Positions 32,754 to 40,491 of a DNA stretch of 64,000 bases are shown piece by piece (position 1 is the first letter of the stretch; every line of letters begins with the position of its first letter). The DNA is from an uncultured Bacteroidia bacterium. GTDB taxonomy: Bacteria; Bacteroidota; Bacteroidia; Bacteroidales; UBA932. The position numbers and the translations under genes were made by a program. The stretch covers positions 37,979 through 101,978 of the forward strand of contig CACXMA010000005.1 in NCBI GenBank assembly GCA_902768665.1, read 5' to 3'. The notes below the pieces were generated by a model. That model saw only the letters and a program-made list of their open reading frames with translations, was not told the DNA's origin and ran no database searches.

Positions 32754-33338
32754 TTAAGCCTCGGCCTCGGCCTTGGCGGCGGCGAGCATCTGGCGGGTGG
32801 ACTTCACGCGGCAGATGACGGTCGTCTTCGGGGAGAGGATGGTGACGTTCTCGTAGTGGACGTCGCCGGCGGAGATCGCTTTGTCGAGCTGGAGGTTGGT
32901 GATGTCGACGTTCAGCGTGTCCGGGAGGTTCTCCATGAGGGCGCTGACGCGGAGCTTGCGGCTCACGAGCGTGAACTTACCACCGGCCTGGACACCCGCG
33001 GCGTGGCCCGTAATCGTGATCGGGACGTCGATGGCGATCGGCTTGTCGGCGCTGACGGCCAGGAAGTCGATGTGGAGGCAGTTGTCGTCCACCGGGTGGA
33101 ACTGGAGCTCGTGGGTCACGGCGGTGTAGGTCTTGCCGTTGGAGAGCTTCAGGTCGACGATGAAGGACGCGGGGGTATAGAGGAGACCCTTCAGTTCCTT
33201 TTCCTTGACAGTGAAGAGAATGTTGTCGATGCCTTTGCCATAGAGGTTGCAGGGAACGAGGCCCTGGCGGCGGAAGGCTTTGATGACGGCCTTGTTTCCG
33301 ACCTCGCGGATCTGGCCTTCAAGCTGGAAATGCTGCAT
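32754..33338 (-). CDS. rplY: 50S ribosomal protein L25/Ctc
   Basis: The protein has 194 residues: an L25 5S rRNA-binding domain (about 1-90, with GLVPCNLYGKG) and a C-terminal TL5/Ctc beta domain ending in an Ala/Glu tail. It is the long Ctc type. It is transcribed from a promoter near 33430 with an ~85-base leader that begins with a stem-loop, and leads directly into pth. Confidence 0.95.
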   Translation of the reverse strand: MQHFQLEGQIREVGNKAVIKAFRRQGLVPCNLYGKGIDNILFTVKEKELKGLLYTPASFIVDLKLSNGKTYTAVTHELQFHPVDDNCLHIDFLAVSADKPIAIDVPITITGHAAGVQAGGKFTLVSRKLRVSALMENLPDTLNVDITNLQLDKAISAGDVHYENVTILSPKTTVICRVKSTRQMLAAAKAEAEA

Positions 33339-33400
33339 TGTTTTTTGTTTTAAAATGTGTTACTCAGTCCTTCTTGCGAGGACCCCATTGCACCAAAAGC

Positions 33401-33434
33401 CGCTGACCGGCTTTTATTTGCGGGCGCAAAGATA
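33401..33434 (-). promoter_or_regulatory. rplY promoter and leader hairpin
   Basis: TATCTTTG lies on the minus strand at 33434-33427. Just downstream, AAAAGCCG and CGGCTTTT pair around a 5-base loop at about 33402-33421, at the very start of the ~85-base rplY leader. It could be a stabilising or autoregulatory structure; on the plus strand it would resemble a terminator, but no gene reads into it from the left. Confidence 0.5.
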
Positions 33435-33445
33435 GGAAAAATATT

Positions 33446-34723
33446 TTATTTGACAAGCGCCGTGGCGTCGTTCCAGGAAATATTTTCCCGGTACCATGTC
33501 TTCAGGAAGTCGCTGCCGTTCGACGGCAGGAACATGGACAGGCCGCTGAAATGATCGATGGGGATGGAGAGGAAATAGGGGGTCGCAGCCTTGTAGATGA
33601 TGCATTTGTCCAGCGCGGCCGTCAGCTCCGCCTGCTCCTCGGCCGTGATGCCGGCGTGCAGCAGGATATCCTCCAGGTCATAGAACCAGTGCTTGTTGAA
33701 GCGGAAGTAACGTTGGACGGGATTGTGGTTCATCGTGGCGATGACGTCCCGGTATTTTTCGAAAAGCCGGGCGCAGACTTCCGCAAGGGGATCCATCTGC
33801 CTGAGGTCGAGAAGCGATACGGTGGCGGAGCGGTCCTGCCCCGTCTTGGAATCATACTGGATGAAAAAGTCCTGCGTCGCACCCAGCACGCCTTCCTCGC
33901 CGGGGACGAGCAGGCGCCGGGCCATCTTCTCGTAGTCGAATCCGTATGCGAGCGTCTCCGTCTGCGTAAAGGCGATGGTGTCGACAACCTCGCGGAGTTC
34001 CCATGCCACCTCGACACCGCCCATCAGACAGGCGTCGAGGATCAGATAGTTGAGGCGCATCGGAATCGCGTCGCGGACGTCCTTGAGGGACATTTCGTGG
34101 CTGGTCGTGCCGACAAGGTCCTGCCCGAGGCTTCTTTTCTGCACCGTCCAGATGTCGTCGCCGCCGCCGTCGAATTTCTCCGGAGAGGTGAAGTACCCTT
34201 CGGGAAGCCAGCCGGTGCCGTGCGAGGAGAAGACCATGCCGTAGGTGCTGCCGGGATAGGTGTTCTTGACGAAGGAGAGGACGCCATTGAGCGTCTCGGG
34301 AGAACTGGCCAGGGTTTCAGGTCCGATGCCCGGGACGCTGAGCGTGTCGCGGACGACCTCGCCGCGGCTGTTTTTGGAGAGGCGGAAGAGGGCCGGGGCC
34401 GTCGGTGTCGTGTAATTCCCGCCGTGAACTGGGAAGCGGCTGAAAACGAGGAGGATGTTGTCGCCGACTTTGTTCCCGGGCACGAAATCTCCGTTGGAGA
34501 GGTCCTCGATATCGTCCCGGAGATAGCCGCTGAGGCTGTTGTAGCCGGCGGAATACAGGAGCATGACGCGGCGGTGGATGGGCTCGGTGACGCGTCCGGC
34601 CGTGGAGCCGCGGCGCTGATCTTCCATGTCGCCGGTCCGGAATTCTTCCTTGCGGCAGGACACGCCGAGCGCCAGCAGCAGGAGTGCCGCTGAAAGGAGC
34701 CTGTATGCGAAGCGTCCGGACAT
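33446..34723 (-). CDS. Clostripain-family (C11) peptidase, lipoprotein
   Basis: The protein has 425 residues from the ATG at 34723, chosen because it gives a lipoprotein signal (LGVSC, acceptor Cys23); a longer frame extends upstream without a better start. The caspase-like dyad is present: His168 in FSSHGTGW and Cys232 in LDACLMGG. C11 peptidases cut after Arg or Lys and are common on the surface of gut Bacteroidales. It diverges from the DPP3 gene. Confidence 0.88.
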   Translation of the reverse strand: MSGRFAYRLLSAALLLLALGVSCRKEEFRTGDMEDQRRGSTAGRVTEPIHRRVMLLYSAGYNSLSGYLRDDIEDLSNGDFVPGNKVGDNILLVFSRFPVHGGNYTTPTAPALFRLSKNSRGEVVRDTLSVPGIGPETLASSPETLNGVLSFVKNTYPGSTYGMVFSSHGTGWLPEGYFTSPEKFDGGGDDIWTVQKRSLGQDLVGTTSHEMSLKDVRDAIPMRLNYLILDACLMGGVEVAWELREVVDTIAFTQTETLAYGFDYEKMARRLLVPGEEGVLGATQDFFIQYDSKTGQDRSATVSLLDLRQMDPLAEVCARLFEKYRDVIATMNHNPVQRYFRFNKHWFYDLEDILLHAGITAEEQAELTAALDKCIIYKAATPYFLSIPIDHFSGLSMFLPSNGSDFLKTWYRENISWNDATALVK

Positions 34724-34744
34724 GCTTTTCTTCTTTTCAACTTG

Positions 34745-34752
34745 CAAAGTTA
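34745..34752 (-). promoter_or_regulatory. -7 box of C11 peptidase gene
   Basis: TAACTTTG on the minus strand lies 21 bases before the ATG at 34723. No clear -33 TTTG is seen. Confidence 0.45.
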
Positions 34753-34799
34753 GCAAAGTTTTCCCAAATTTGTCATCCATTGACTGATTGACTATCGAT

Positions 34800-36800
34800 A
34801 TGAAAAGATTTTTAGGAATGATGCTTTTGCTGGCAACCCTGCCTTCCGTGCTGTCCTGTTTCGGCCCCCGGAAGAATCCCGACCCCGATTTCAAGTACCA
34901 GATCGACTCCTTCGCGGACCTCAAGGTCATGCGCTACAAGGTCCCCGGATGGGAGAACCTGTCGCTGCAGCAGAAGGCCTATGCGTACCATCTCGCCGAA
35001 GCGGCGAAGTATGGCCGCGACATCCTCTGGGACCAGAACTGCAAGGACAACCTCCGCGTCCGCCATGCCGTCGAGGCGATCATTGACGGCTATGAAGGCG
35101 ACCGCCAGTGCGCCGATTACGCCGCTTTCGAGGTTTACGCCAAGCGCCTTTTCTTCTCCAACGGCATGCACCACCACTACGGCGAGAAAAAGTTCCTCCC
35201 GGAGTGCCCGCGGGCCTATTTCGCTTCGCTGATGGAGGCCGTCGGCTGTGCGGACGAAGGCCTGCTGGAGATTATCTACAATCCCGATATCTATCCCTGG
35301 CGCCGCACGCCGGAGACCTCCGGAGACATCGTCGCCGCTTCCGCCGTCAATTTCTATGAGGGCGTGACCCGCGACGAGGTGGAGCGCTACTATGCGTCCA
35401 TCATGGACCCGAAGGACCCGACCCCGATTTCCTATGGCCTCAATACGAAGGTCGTCAAGGGAGAGGACGGCGTCATCCGGGAGCTGCCCTGGAAGGTCGG
35501 CGGCATCTATGGCCCCGCCATCGAGAAGATCTGCGGCGAGCTGGAGCTGGCCCGCGGCTTTGCCGAGAACGAGATCCAGAACCGCGCCCTCGGCCTGCTG
35601 ATCGAGTACTATGAGACCGGCGACCTCCGCAAGTGGGACGAGTTCAACATCGAGTGGGTCAAGGACACGCTCGGTACGGTCGATTTCATCAACGGTTTCA
35701 TCGAGGATTACAACGACCCGCTCGGCCGCAAGGCGTCCTGGGAGGGTTATGTGAATATCAAGGACTTCGCCGCTTCCGAGCGCACGGAGACCCTTTCCGC
35801 CAACGCCCAGTGGTTCGAGGACCATTCTCCGGTGGATCCGCGCTTCCGAAAGGCTACGGTCAAGGGCATTTCCGCGAAGGTCATCAACGCCGTCTGCCTC
35901 GCCGGCGACAGCTACCCGTCCACGCCGATCGGCATCAACCTCCCGAACGCGGACTGGATCCGCAAGGAGCATGGTTCCAAGAGCGTGACCATCGCCAACA
36001 TCACCCACGCCTATGATTATGCCGCTCAGGAACTTCCGACCTCGACCCTGACGGAATTCGCCTGGTCGCAGGAAGAGATTGACCGCTACCGCAAGTGGGG
36101 CGGCATCACGGATGAAATCCACACCGACCTCCACGAGTGCCTCGGCCATGGCTCCGGCCAGCTGCTCCCCGGCGTCTCTACGACCGCCATGGGCGAGTAT
36201 GCCTCTGCACTGGAAGAAGCCCGCGCGGACCTGTTCGGTCTTTACTACACCGCCGACCCGAAGATGGTCGAGCTCGGCATCATGCCCGATCCCGAGGCGT
36301 ACAAGGCTGAGTATGAGAACTATATCCGCAACGGCCTGATGGTCCAGTTCACTCGCGTCAAGCTCGGCGATCTCAATACCGAGGCCCACATGCAGAACCG
36401 CAAGCTCATCGCCGAGTGGTGCTACGAGAAGGGCGGGGACCGCAATGTCATCGAGCGCAAGGAGCGGGACGGAAAGACCTATTTCGTCGTCAACGACTTC
36501 GAGGCCCTGCGCGGTCTGTTTGCCGAGCTGCTCGGCGAAATCCAGCGCATCAAGTCCGAGGGGGACTATGAGGCCGGAAAGAACCTTATCGAGACCTATG
36601 CCGTCCACATCGACTCGGCCCTCCACAAAGAGGTGCTGGAGCGCTATGAGAAGCTGAATCTCAAGCCTTACGGCGGTTTCATCAACCCGGAGATCGTGCC
36701 TGTCGAAAAAGATGGCGAGATCGTCGACTACGAAATCGTCTATACCGACGACTATCTCGGCCAGATGATGCAGTACGGCAGGAAGTACGGCACCCTCTGA
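34800..36800 (+). CDS. Dipeptidyl-peptidase 3 (M49), lipoprotein
   Basis: The protein has 666 residues. The signal MKRFLGMMLLLATLPSVLSC has a lipobox (acceptor Cys20). The M49 zinc site is HECLGH at 445-450 with the second Glu motif EEARAD at 472-477, so the metal centre is complete. DPP3 releases dipeptides from peptide N-termini; lipid-anchored forms occur in Bacteroidetes. The xerC/D-type recombinase gene follows after 4 bases, so both probably share a transcript. Confidence 0.9.
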   Translation: MKRFLGMMLLLATLPSVLSCFGPRKNPDPDFKYQIDSFADLKVMRYKVPGWENLSLQQKAYAYHLAEAAKYGRDILWDQNCKDNLRVRHAVEAIIDGYEGDRQCADYAAFEVYAKRLFFSNGMHHHYGEKKFLPECPRAYFASLMEAVGCADEGLLEIIYNPDIYPWRRTPETSGDIVAASAVNFYEGVTRDEVERYYASIMDPKDPTPISYGLNTKVVKGEDGVIRELPWKVGGIYGPAIEKICGELELARGFAENEIQNRALGLLIEYYETGDLRKWDEFNIEWVKDTLGTVDFINGFIEDYNDPLGRKASWEGYVNIKDFAASERTETLSANAQWFEDHSPVDPRFRKATVKGISAKVINAVCLAGDSYPSTPIGINLPNADWIRKEHGSKSVTIANITHAYDYAAQELPTSTLTEFAWSQEEIDRYRKWGGITDEIHTDLHECLGHGSGQLLPGVSTTAMGEYASALEEARADLFGLYYTADPKMVELGIMPDPEAYKAEYENYIRNGLMVQFTRVKLGDLNTEAHMQNRKLIAEWCYEKGGDRNVIERKERDGKTYFVVNDFEALRGLFAELLGEIQRIKSEGDYEAGKNLIETYAVHIDSALHKEVLERYEKLNLKPYGGFINPEIVPVEKDGEIVDYEIVYTDDYLGQMMQYGRKYGTL

Positions 36801-36804
36801 GCCT

Positions 36805-37716
36805 ATGATTGACCGCATCCTCCGGGATTACGGCTCGTACCTGACCATCGAGCGTGGGATGTCACCGAACACGGTGGCATCCTACGTCCGTGATGTGACG
36901 GCTTTTTTCGAGGCCCATCCCGGGATGCAGGCCGCGGACGTGCAGTCGGAGGACATTATCAATTATCTGAAGGACCGGGCGGACCGGCGTGGCGGGGCGG
37001 GGAAGTCCCGCGACCGGGACGAGGGCCTTTCCAAGCGCTCGCAGTCGCGTCTTCTGAGCGCCCTGCGGTCCTTTTTCAGCTGGTGCATCCTGGAGGGGGA
37101 ACGGAAGGACGACCCCTGCGACGGGGTGGATATGCCGAAGATCGGGCGCTATCTACCCGATGTGCTGTCGGTCGAGGAGGTGTCGAAGATTCTCGACTCC
37201 GTGGACCTGTCCCGGCCGGGCGGCCTCCGGGACCGGGCGATTCTCGAAATCCTCTACGGATGCGGCCTTCGCGTGAGCGAGCTGACGGCGCTCCGGATCA
37301 GTCAGGTCTATCTGGAAGAGGGCTTTGTCCGCGTCATCGGAAAGGGTGACAAGCAGCGGCTCGTTCCGCTCGGGGACATGGCCGCGGACGCGGTCCGCGC
37401 CTACCTGCCGGCCCGGCCTGAGCCGCAACGGGGCTGTGAGGACATTCTCTTCCTGAACCGTTCGGGAACGGCCCTCAGCCGGGTGTCCGTTTTTAAAATG
37501 GTGCAGAACCAGACGATGCTTGCCGGCATCTACAAGAAAATTTCCCCGCATACATTCCGTCACTCTTTCGCCACGCACCTGGTGGAAAACGGCGCGGACC
37601 TTCGCGTCGTGCAGGAAATGCTGGGCCACGAAAGCATCCTCACCACCGAAATCTACACCCACATCGACTCCGCCACCTGGCAGGCCGACATCCTTTCGCA
37701 TCATCCGCGGGGCTGA
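36805..37716 (+). CDS. XerC/XerD-type tyrosine recombinase
   Basis: The protein has 303 residues. The N-terminal SAM-like core-binding domain (1-105) has a small hydrophilic insertion at about 59-75 (Gly/Arg/Asp-rich). All catalytic residues are present: Arg156 (GLRVSEL), Lys180 (GKGDKQR), His249 and Arg252 (HTFRHSF), His275 (LGHES) and Tyr284 (IYTH). Size and sequence fit the chromosomal dif recombinases, so it may be the housekeeping XerD. It sits exactly at the left border of the accessory island, so a part in the island's rearrangements is possible but unproven. Confidence 0.88.
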   Translation: MIDRILRDYGSYLTIERGMSPNTVASYVRDVTAFFEAHPGMQAADVQSEDIINYLKDRADRRGGAGKSRDRDEGLSKRSQSRLLSALRSFFSWCILEGERKDDPCDGVDMPKIGRYLPDVLSVEEVSKILDSVDLSRPGGLRDRAILEILYGCGLRVSELTALRISQVYLEEGFVRVIGKGDKQRLVPLGDMAADAVRAYLPARPEPQRGCEDILFLNRSGTALSRVSVFKMVQNQTMLAGIYKKISPHTFRHSFATHLVENGADLRVVQEMLGHESILTTEIYTHIDSATWQADILSHHPRG

Positions 37717-37724
37717 CCGGTTTT

Positions 37725-37751
37725 GTCATTTCGAGCGAAGTCGAGAAATCT
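37725..37751. repeat. REP-like palindrome, GTCATT...AATCT type
   Basis: GTCATTTCGAGCGAAG followed by TCGAGAAATCT is an imperfect palindrome just after the recombinase gene and 2 bases before a promoter. It shares its frame with the element at 26911-26938. Confidence 0.55.
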
Positions 37752-37752
37752 G

Positions 37753-37784
37753 TTTGCAATTATCAGAAAAACCAACTACCTTTG
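37753..37784 (+). promoter_or_regulatory. Promoter of candidate small RNA
   Basis: TTTG at 37753-37756 and TACCTTTG at 37777-37784 are 20 bases apart, a full consensus match. No plausible coding start follows before the terminator at 37828-37857. Confidence 0.75.
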
Positions 37785-37787
37785 CAG

Positions 37788-37857
37788 TAGCTTTTAAAGC
37801 TAGAGGGCACCACGGTGCGCCTCCTTGCAGGAATCCGAAAGGGTTCCTGTATTTTTT
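37788..37857 (+). ncRNA. Candidate small RNA of about 70 nt
   Basis: A consensus promoter and a strong intrinsic terminator enclose about 70 bases with no useful reading frame. Three stem-loops fill the unit: TAGCTTTTAAAGCTA at 37788-37802 starting at the predicted first base, a bulged stem at 37804-37822 (AGGGCAC with GTGCGCCT), and the GAAA-capped terminator stem at 37828-37849. It lies between the recombinase gene and a convergent minus-strand gene. I do not recognise it as a known RNA family; alternatives are a decayed leader of a lost gene. Confidence 0.55.
37828..37857 (+). terminator. Intrinsic terminator of the small RNA unit
   Basis: CAGGAATCC (37828-37836) pairs with GGGTTCCTG (37841-37849) around a GAAA tetraloop and is followed by TATTTTTT. 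Its tail overlaps the stop codon of the convergent gene. Confidence 0.85.
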
Positions 37858-38308
37858 ATGGAAAGATATCTATAACGCTGTCACCATCGTAAACCCACAC
37901 TTCTTGAATCTGAGCATTAATATTAAGTCGTGCTCGAATACTCCGAATGATTTGTCGGAACGATGTCCCGTCTCTGTTGTCAAGAATAATTCTGTCTGAT
38001 TGGCGTAATCCATCTGTAATCATATTCGACAGTTTCCTTTTTGCCCAGGGTCGAACATAGCTCTCATATTCATAATAAAACCCGTCAATAAGTAAATCGG
38101 GGCATTTCCGCTCATATTTAGTTCCAATCAGAGGACCATAAACAAGAGCATACTCAGGAGACTTGAAATGGACTGGGTGCAATATTGTAACCTCGCAGCC
38201 CATTCGTGCGAAGCATCCTGCAATATGAATCAAATCTGTTGTGTCCGGCTTGGCCATGTCAAGGTCGCTCATTATCCTCACAGTGCCAGTGACATCTGCT
38301 TTTTTCAT
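37856..38308 (-). CDS. Unknown protein, possibly a CdiA-CT-like nuclease fold
   Basis: This 150-residue protein has lower GC than the neighbouring core genes. The central segment (DLLIDGFYYEYESY, then RKLSNMITDGLRQSDRIILDNR) resembles small tRNase-type toxin domains seen at CdiA C-termini and in integrative elements, where a short helix-strand core carries Asp, Glu, Lys and Arg residues. No immunity gene is next to it, and the N-terminal 50 residues are not recognised. The likeness is from pattern memory and weak. It is the first gene of the accessory island. Confidence 0.5.
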   Translation of the reverse strand: MKKADVTGTVRIMSDLDMAKPDTTDLIHIAGCFARMGCEVTILHPVHFKSPEYALVYGPLIGTKYERKCPDLLIDGFYYEYESYVRPWAKRKLSNMITDGLRQSDRIILDNRDGTSFRQIIRSIRARLNINAQIQEVWVYDGDSVIDIFP

Positions 38309-38803
38309 TTCACGTCCCTCTTCCTTACTTGATTAATTGATGGGAGAACAGTTTGCAATCATAGATTACAAACAACAATAATTCGATATTCTTTGTGAAG
38401 GGAGCAGCCTCCAGAATGGAGGACTTACCATACTCCTGATTTCATTACCGGCCGATTCGACGACCATTGCCGGTACAAATATAGATTATTTCCTGTATAA
38501 CTGCAAACAGAGAATCCGTATGCCCGATCCGGTCGGGCATACGAGCGTGGCTGCTCTCCCGAATAATAGTGTGCATTCCCTCCCTGTTTAGCCAGAGGGA
38601 AAGCACGCTTCATTATGGCATGCCGCATTGGCCCATGCCAGGCGCGTTTGCAGCTGGAAGGCCTCGAAACGCACGATTTTGTGCAGGAGCGGGGGTTTTA
38701 TTTTGAAGTCTCTCTCAATTAATGTATTTTTGTATTGATTATAAGAAGGGCCTCGGCCTCTCTGTGGACCGGGAAGTTAATTCTTTGTAAAACGACCTGT
38801 CAA
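38309..38803. other. Palindrome-rich intergenic spacer
   Basis: No convincing gene is seen in these ~500 bases. Inverted repeats include CGTATGCCCGA with TCGGGCATACG (about 38517-38543, 5-base loop), TGCATTCCCTC with GAGGGAAAGCA (about 38573-38605), and CCTCCA-GAA-TGGAGG near 38410. A TATTTTTG near 38728 could be the -7 box for the membrane-protein gene at 38804. A short minus-strand frame at 38425-38628 runs through the palindromes and is probably not coding. Confidence 0.6.
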
Positions 38804-39394
38804 ATGAAACAGCTAAAAACCTATTCCCTCGTTCTCTTTGTACTAACCATTCTATTCCTTGCCTTTGATCTCTGGTTGATTGACCGTTCTCATGCAATGG
38901 ACCCCTCTGAGTCATTGATACTTGGAAGAAGTGTTTTTGTGGCGTATGCGTTGGCTGTATCTGCCTTTTTCTTCTGGATTGCATTTGTTTCGCAAAAGGG
39001 TTCGAAGCTCATCCCTCCCGCGCTAATAGGCGGCATCGGCTATCTGATTGTCATTGCCGGCTATGTCATGAATGCTGCCCTTATCCTAAAGCTTTACAAT
39101 TCATTTGAAATGGATGGGAAAATGTTGTCACTGTCAATTACTATAATACATATTGGCTTTATTCTGTTCGCATTGGCAATAGGATGGCTGTCCTTCTATT
39201 TCAAGAAGCTGTCTATACAGCAGATACTCGGTTTTCTCGTAGCCGTAATCTTGATTGCCGTAATCGCATGCGTAAATTGTTTTCCCGCTTACGGTAGTGA
39301 TTGGGATTATCAGGTAGTCGCTTTCGTGGAGGATACCCTGACGTATTCCTCCTATGCCGCCTTCTTCTATGCCTTTTCACGAATCAAAGTATAA
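38804..39394 (+). CDS. Integral membrane protein, function unknown
   Basis: This 196-residue protein has about six hydrophobic helices (for example LVLFVLTILFLAFDLWLI near the start and LGFLVAVILIAVIACV near 150). The start MKQLKTYS at 38804 is preferred because upstream in-frame residues are poor coding sequence. No family is recognised. GC is lower than core genes, in keeping with the island. The next gene, also membrane-associated, begins 7 bases after the stop, so the two form a pair. Confidence 0.65.
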   Translation: MKQLKTYSLVLFVLTILFLAFDLWLIDRSHAMDPSESLILGRSVFVAYALAVSAFFFWIAFVSQKGSKLIPPALIGGIGYLIVIAGYVMNAALILKLYNSFEMDGKMLSLSITIIHIGFILFALAIGWLSFYFKKLSIQQILGFLVAVILIAVIACVNCFPAYGSDWDYQVVAFVEDTLTYSSYAAFFYAFSRIKV

Positions 39395-39401
39395 ATTCAT
39401 T

Positions 39402-39779
39402 ATGGAAGAGAATAAGAACACTCAAGACCCCTTTGTCTCCGCCATGCAGGGCACTCAGCCTGTAACAACGGAGCAGCATTCAAATGAAGGAGCCCCTACT
39501 TCTCCCGTACAGGAGAAATATCCCGTCAATCCCAACGCTGAAAAAGTCGTTGACGTCATTGCGGAAATCATCAAATACCTCGGTATATTTGTAGGCCTGC
39601 TGTGCTTCTTTATCGGTCTTATCTACAGCTTCGGCAAGGATTCTGGCGGTGGAGCCCTCATTGTTATCGGCCTCTCTATCGCTTTCTCCGGCATCGTCAG
39701 TTGGGCTTTCTTTAAGCTCATTGTCAACATCTCCCGCAACCTCTTCCTCCTCAACGAAAGGGTGAAGAAACTGGAATAG
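39402..39779 (+). CDS. Small two-helix membrane protein, function unknown
   Basis: The protein has 125 residues. The N-terminal ~60 are hydrophilic (Gln, Thr and Pro-rich), followed by two transmembrane helices (about 63-83 and 90-112) and a short charged C-terminus. The ATG at 39402 is 7 bases after the upstream stop. No family recognised; likely partner of the preceding membrane protein. Confidence 0.6.
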   Translation: MEENKNTQDPFVSAMQGTQPVTTEQHSNEGAPTSPVQEKYPVNPNAEKVVDVIAEIIKYLGIFVGLLCFFIGLIYSFGKDSGGGALIVIGLSIAFSGIVSWAFFKLIVNISRNLFLLNERVKKLE

Positions 39780-39795
39780 AAATAGCGCCCAGCCG

Positions 39796-40167
39796 GTGCG
39801 TTTGCGGCTAGTTCAGGCTGCGGATCGCGGCCTCGACGAATCCCGCCTCAACATCCCCGAATGGTTCCAGGTCATCTCCACCCTCCGCCGCCCGGTCAAG
39901 GGCAGCGTCATCACCGCCAAACTCAACGCCTACCTCTCCGGCCTCGCCGAGAACGGCGATTACCCTCGCGACATCGTCCGTCCCGGCTTCCGCTTCCTCT
40001 ACGACTTCACCTACTACATCCTCCCGTCTCTCCGCCGCCTCGGCGCCACCGAGCACCTTGCCTACCTCGCCCGCCTCGAATCCCGCGCCGCCGCCAAAGC
40101 CTCCCGCCAGCCCCTCGACAAGCGCATGGCCTGCTTCCTGGACTACATCCACTTTGTAGTTTCCTAG
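39796..40167 (+). pseudogene. Probable gene remnant
   Basis: A 123-codon frame starts only at a GTG, with a stop just upstream (about 39784). Its codon use is strongly GC-ending like core genes, unlike the A/T-richer genes on both sides, and the translation (IPEWFQVISTLRRPVKGS, FRFLYDFTYYILPSLRRLG) looks like real protein. I see no recognisable family. The simplest reading is the 3' part of a larger core-type gene cut by island insertion. It could also be an intact small gene. Confidence 0.4.
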
Positions 40168-40282
40168 CATTGTTGGAAGAGCCGTTCCTTGTTCCGCCTG
40201 TTCCGTTCCGGTACGGGCGGAACGGATATATCTTCGGGAAATCGACAAGGAACGATCACACCGCCGTTCATCGACAATTCAT

Positions 40283-40304
40283 TACAAGCCTTGTACGGAT
40301 TTCG
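40283..40304. repeat. Direct repeat, left copy (TACAAGCCTTGTA core)
   Basis: TACAAGCCTTGTA (itself an inverted repeat, TACAAG/CTTGTA) is followed by C-GGATTT-CG. The matching copy is at 41284-41306, about 1,000 bases away, and the pair brackets the tRNA-like gene and one unknown gene. Confidence 0.6.
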
Positions 40305-40341
40305 TAAAGTCAGGAATTATGAAGATATTTGACACGCAATT

Positions 40342-40414
40342 GCCGATGTAGCTCAGTTGGTAGAGCAATGCACCTGTACTGCAAAGGTCGTGGGGTCGAT
40401 TCCTACTATCGGCT
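40342..40414 (+). tRNA. Atypical tRNA-Thr (UGU), possibly a pseudo-tRNA
   Basis: A full 73-base cloverleaf is drawn: acceptor GCCGATG with TATCGGC, T8, A14, G18-G19, A21, T55, C56, A58 and C61 all present, anticodon TGT at 40375-40377. Two near-universal bases differ: position 33 is C (40374) rather than T, and position 54 is G (40395) rather than T; the 27-43 pair is A-A. It stands alone inside the accessory island. It may be a decayed or element-borne tRNA. Confidence 0.65.
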
Positions 40415-40491
40415 CTCTTTATAGCTCCGCCCAATCGAGCTGCCTTGCGCCAAAGGGAAAGAATCGCTTGCGAAACGATTTCGGAGCTTTA

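Noticed and set aside
36805-37716. Integron integrase
   Set aside because: The recombinase fits XerC/D in length and motifs; I see no clear integron-specific extra domain near the catalytic patch, only a small hydrophilic insertion in the N-terminal part.
38425-38628. 67-codon minus-strand frame
   Set aside because: It runs through two strong inverted repeats and has no promoter; better explained as structured spacer.
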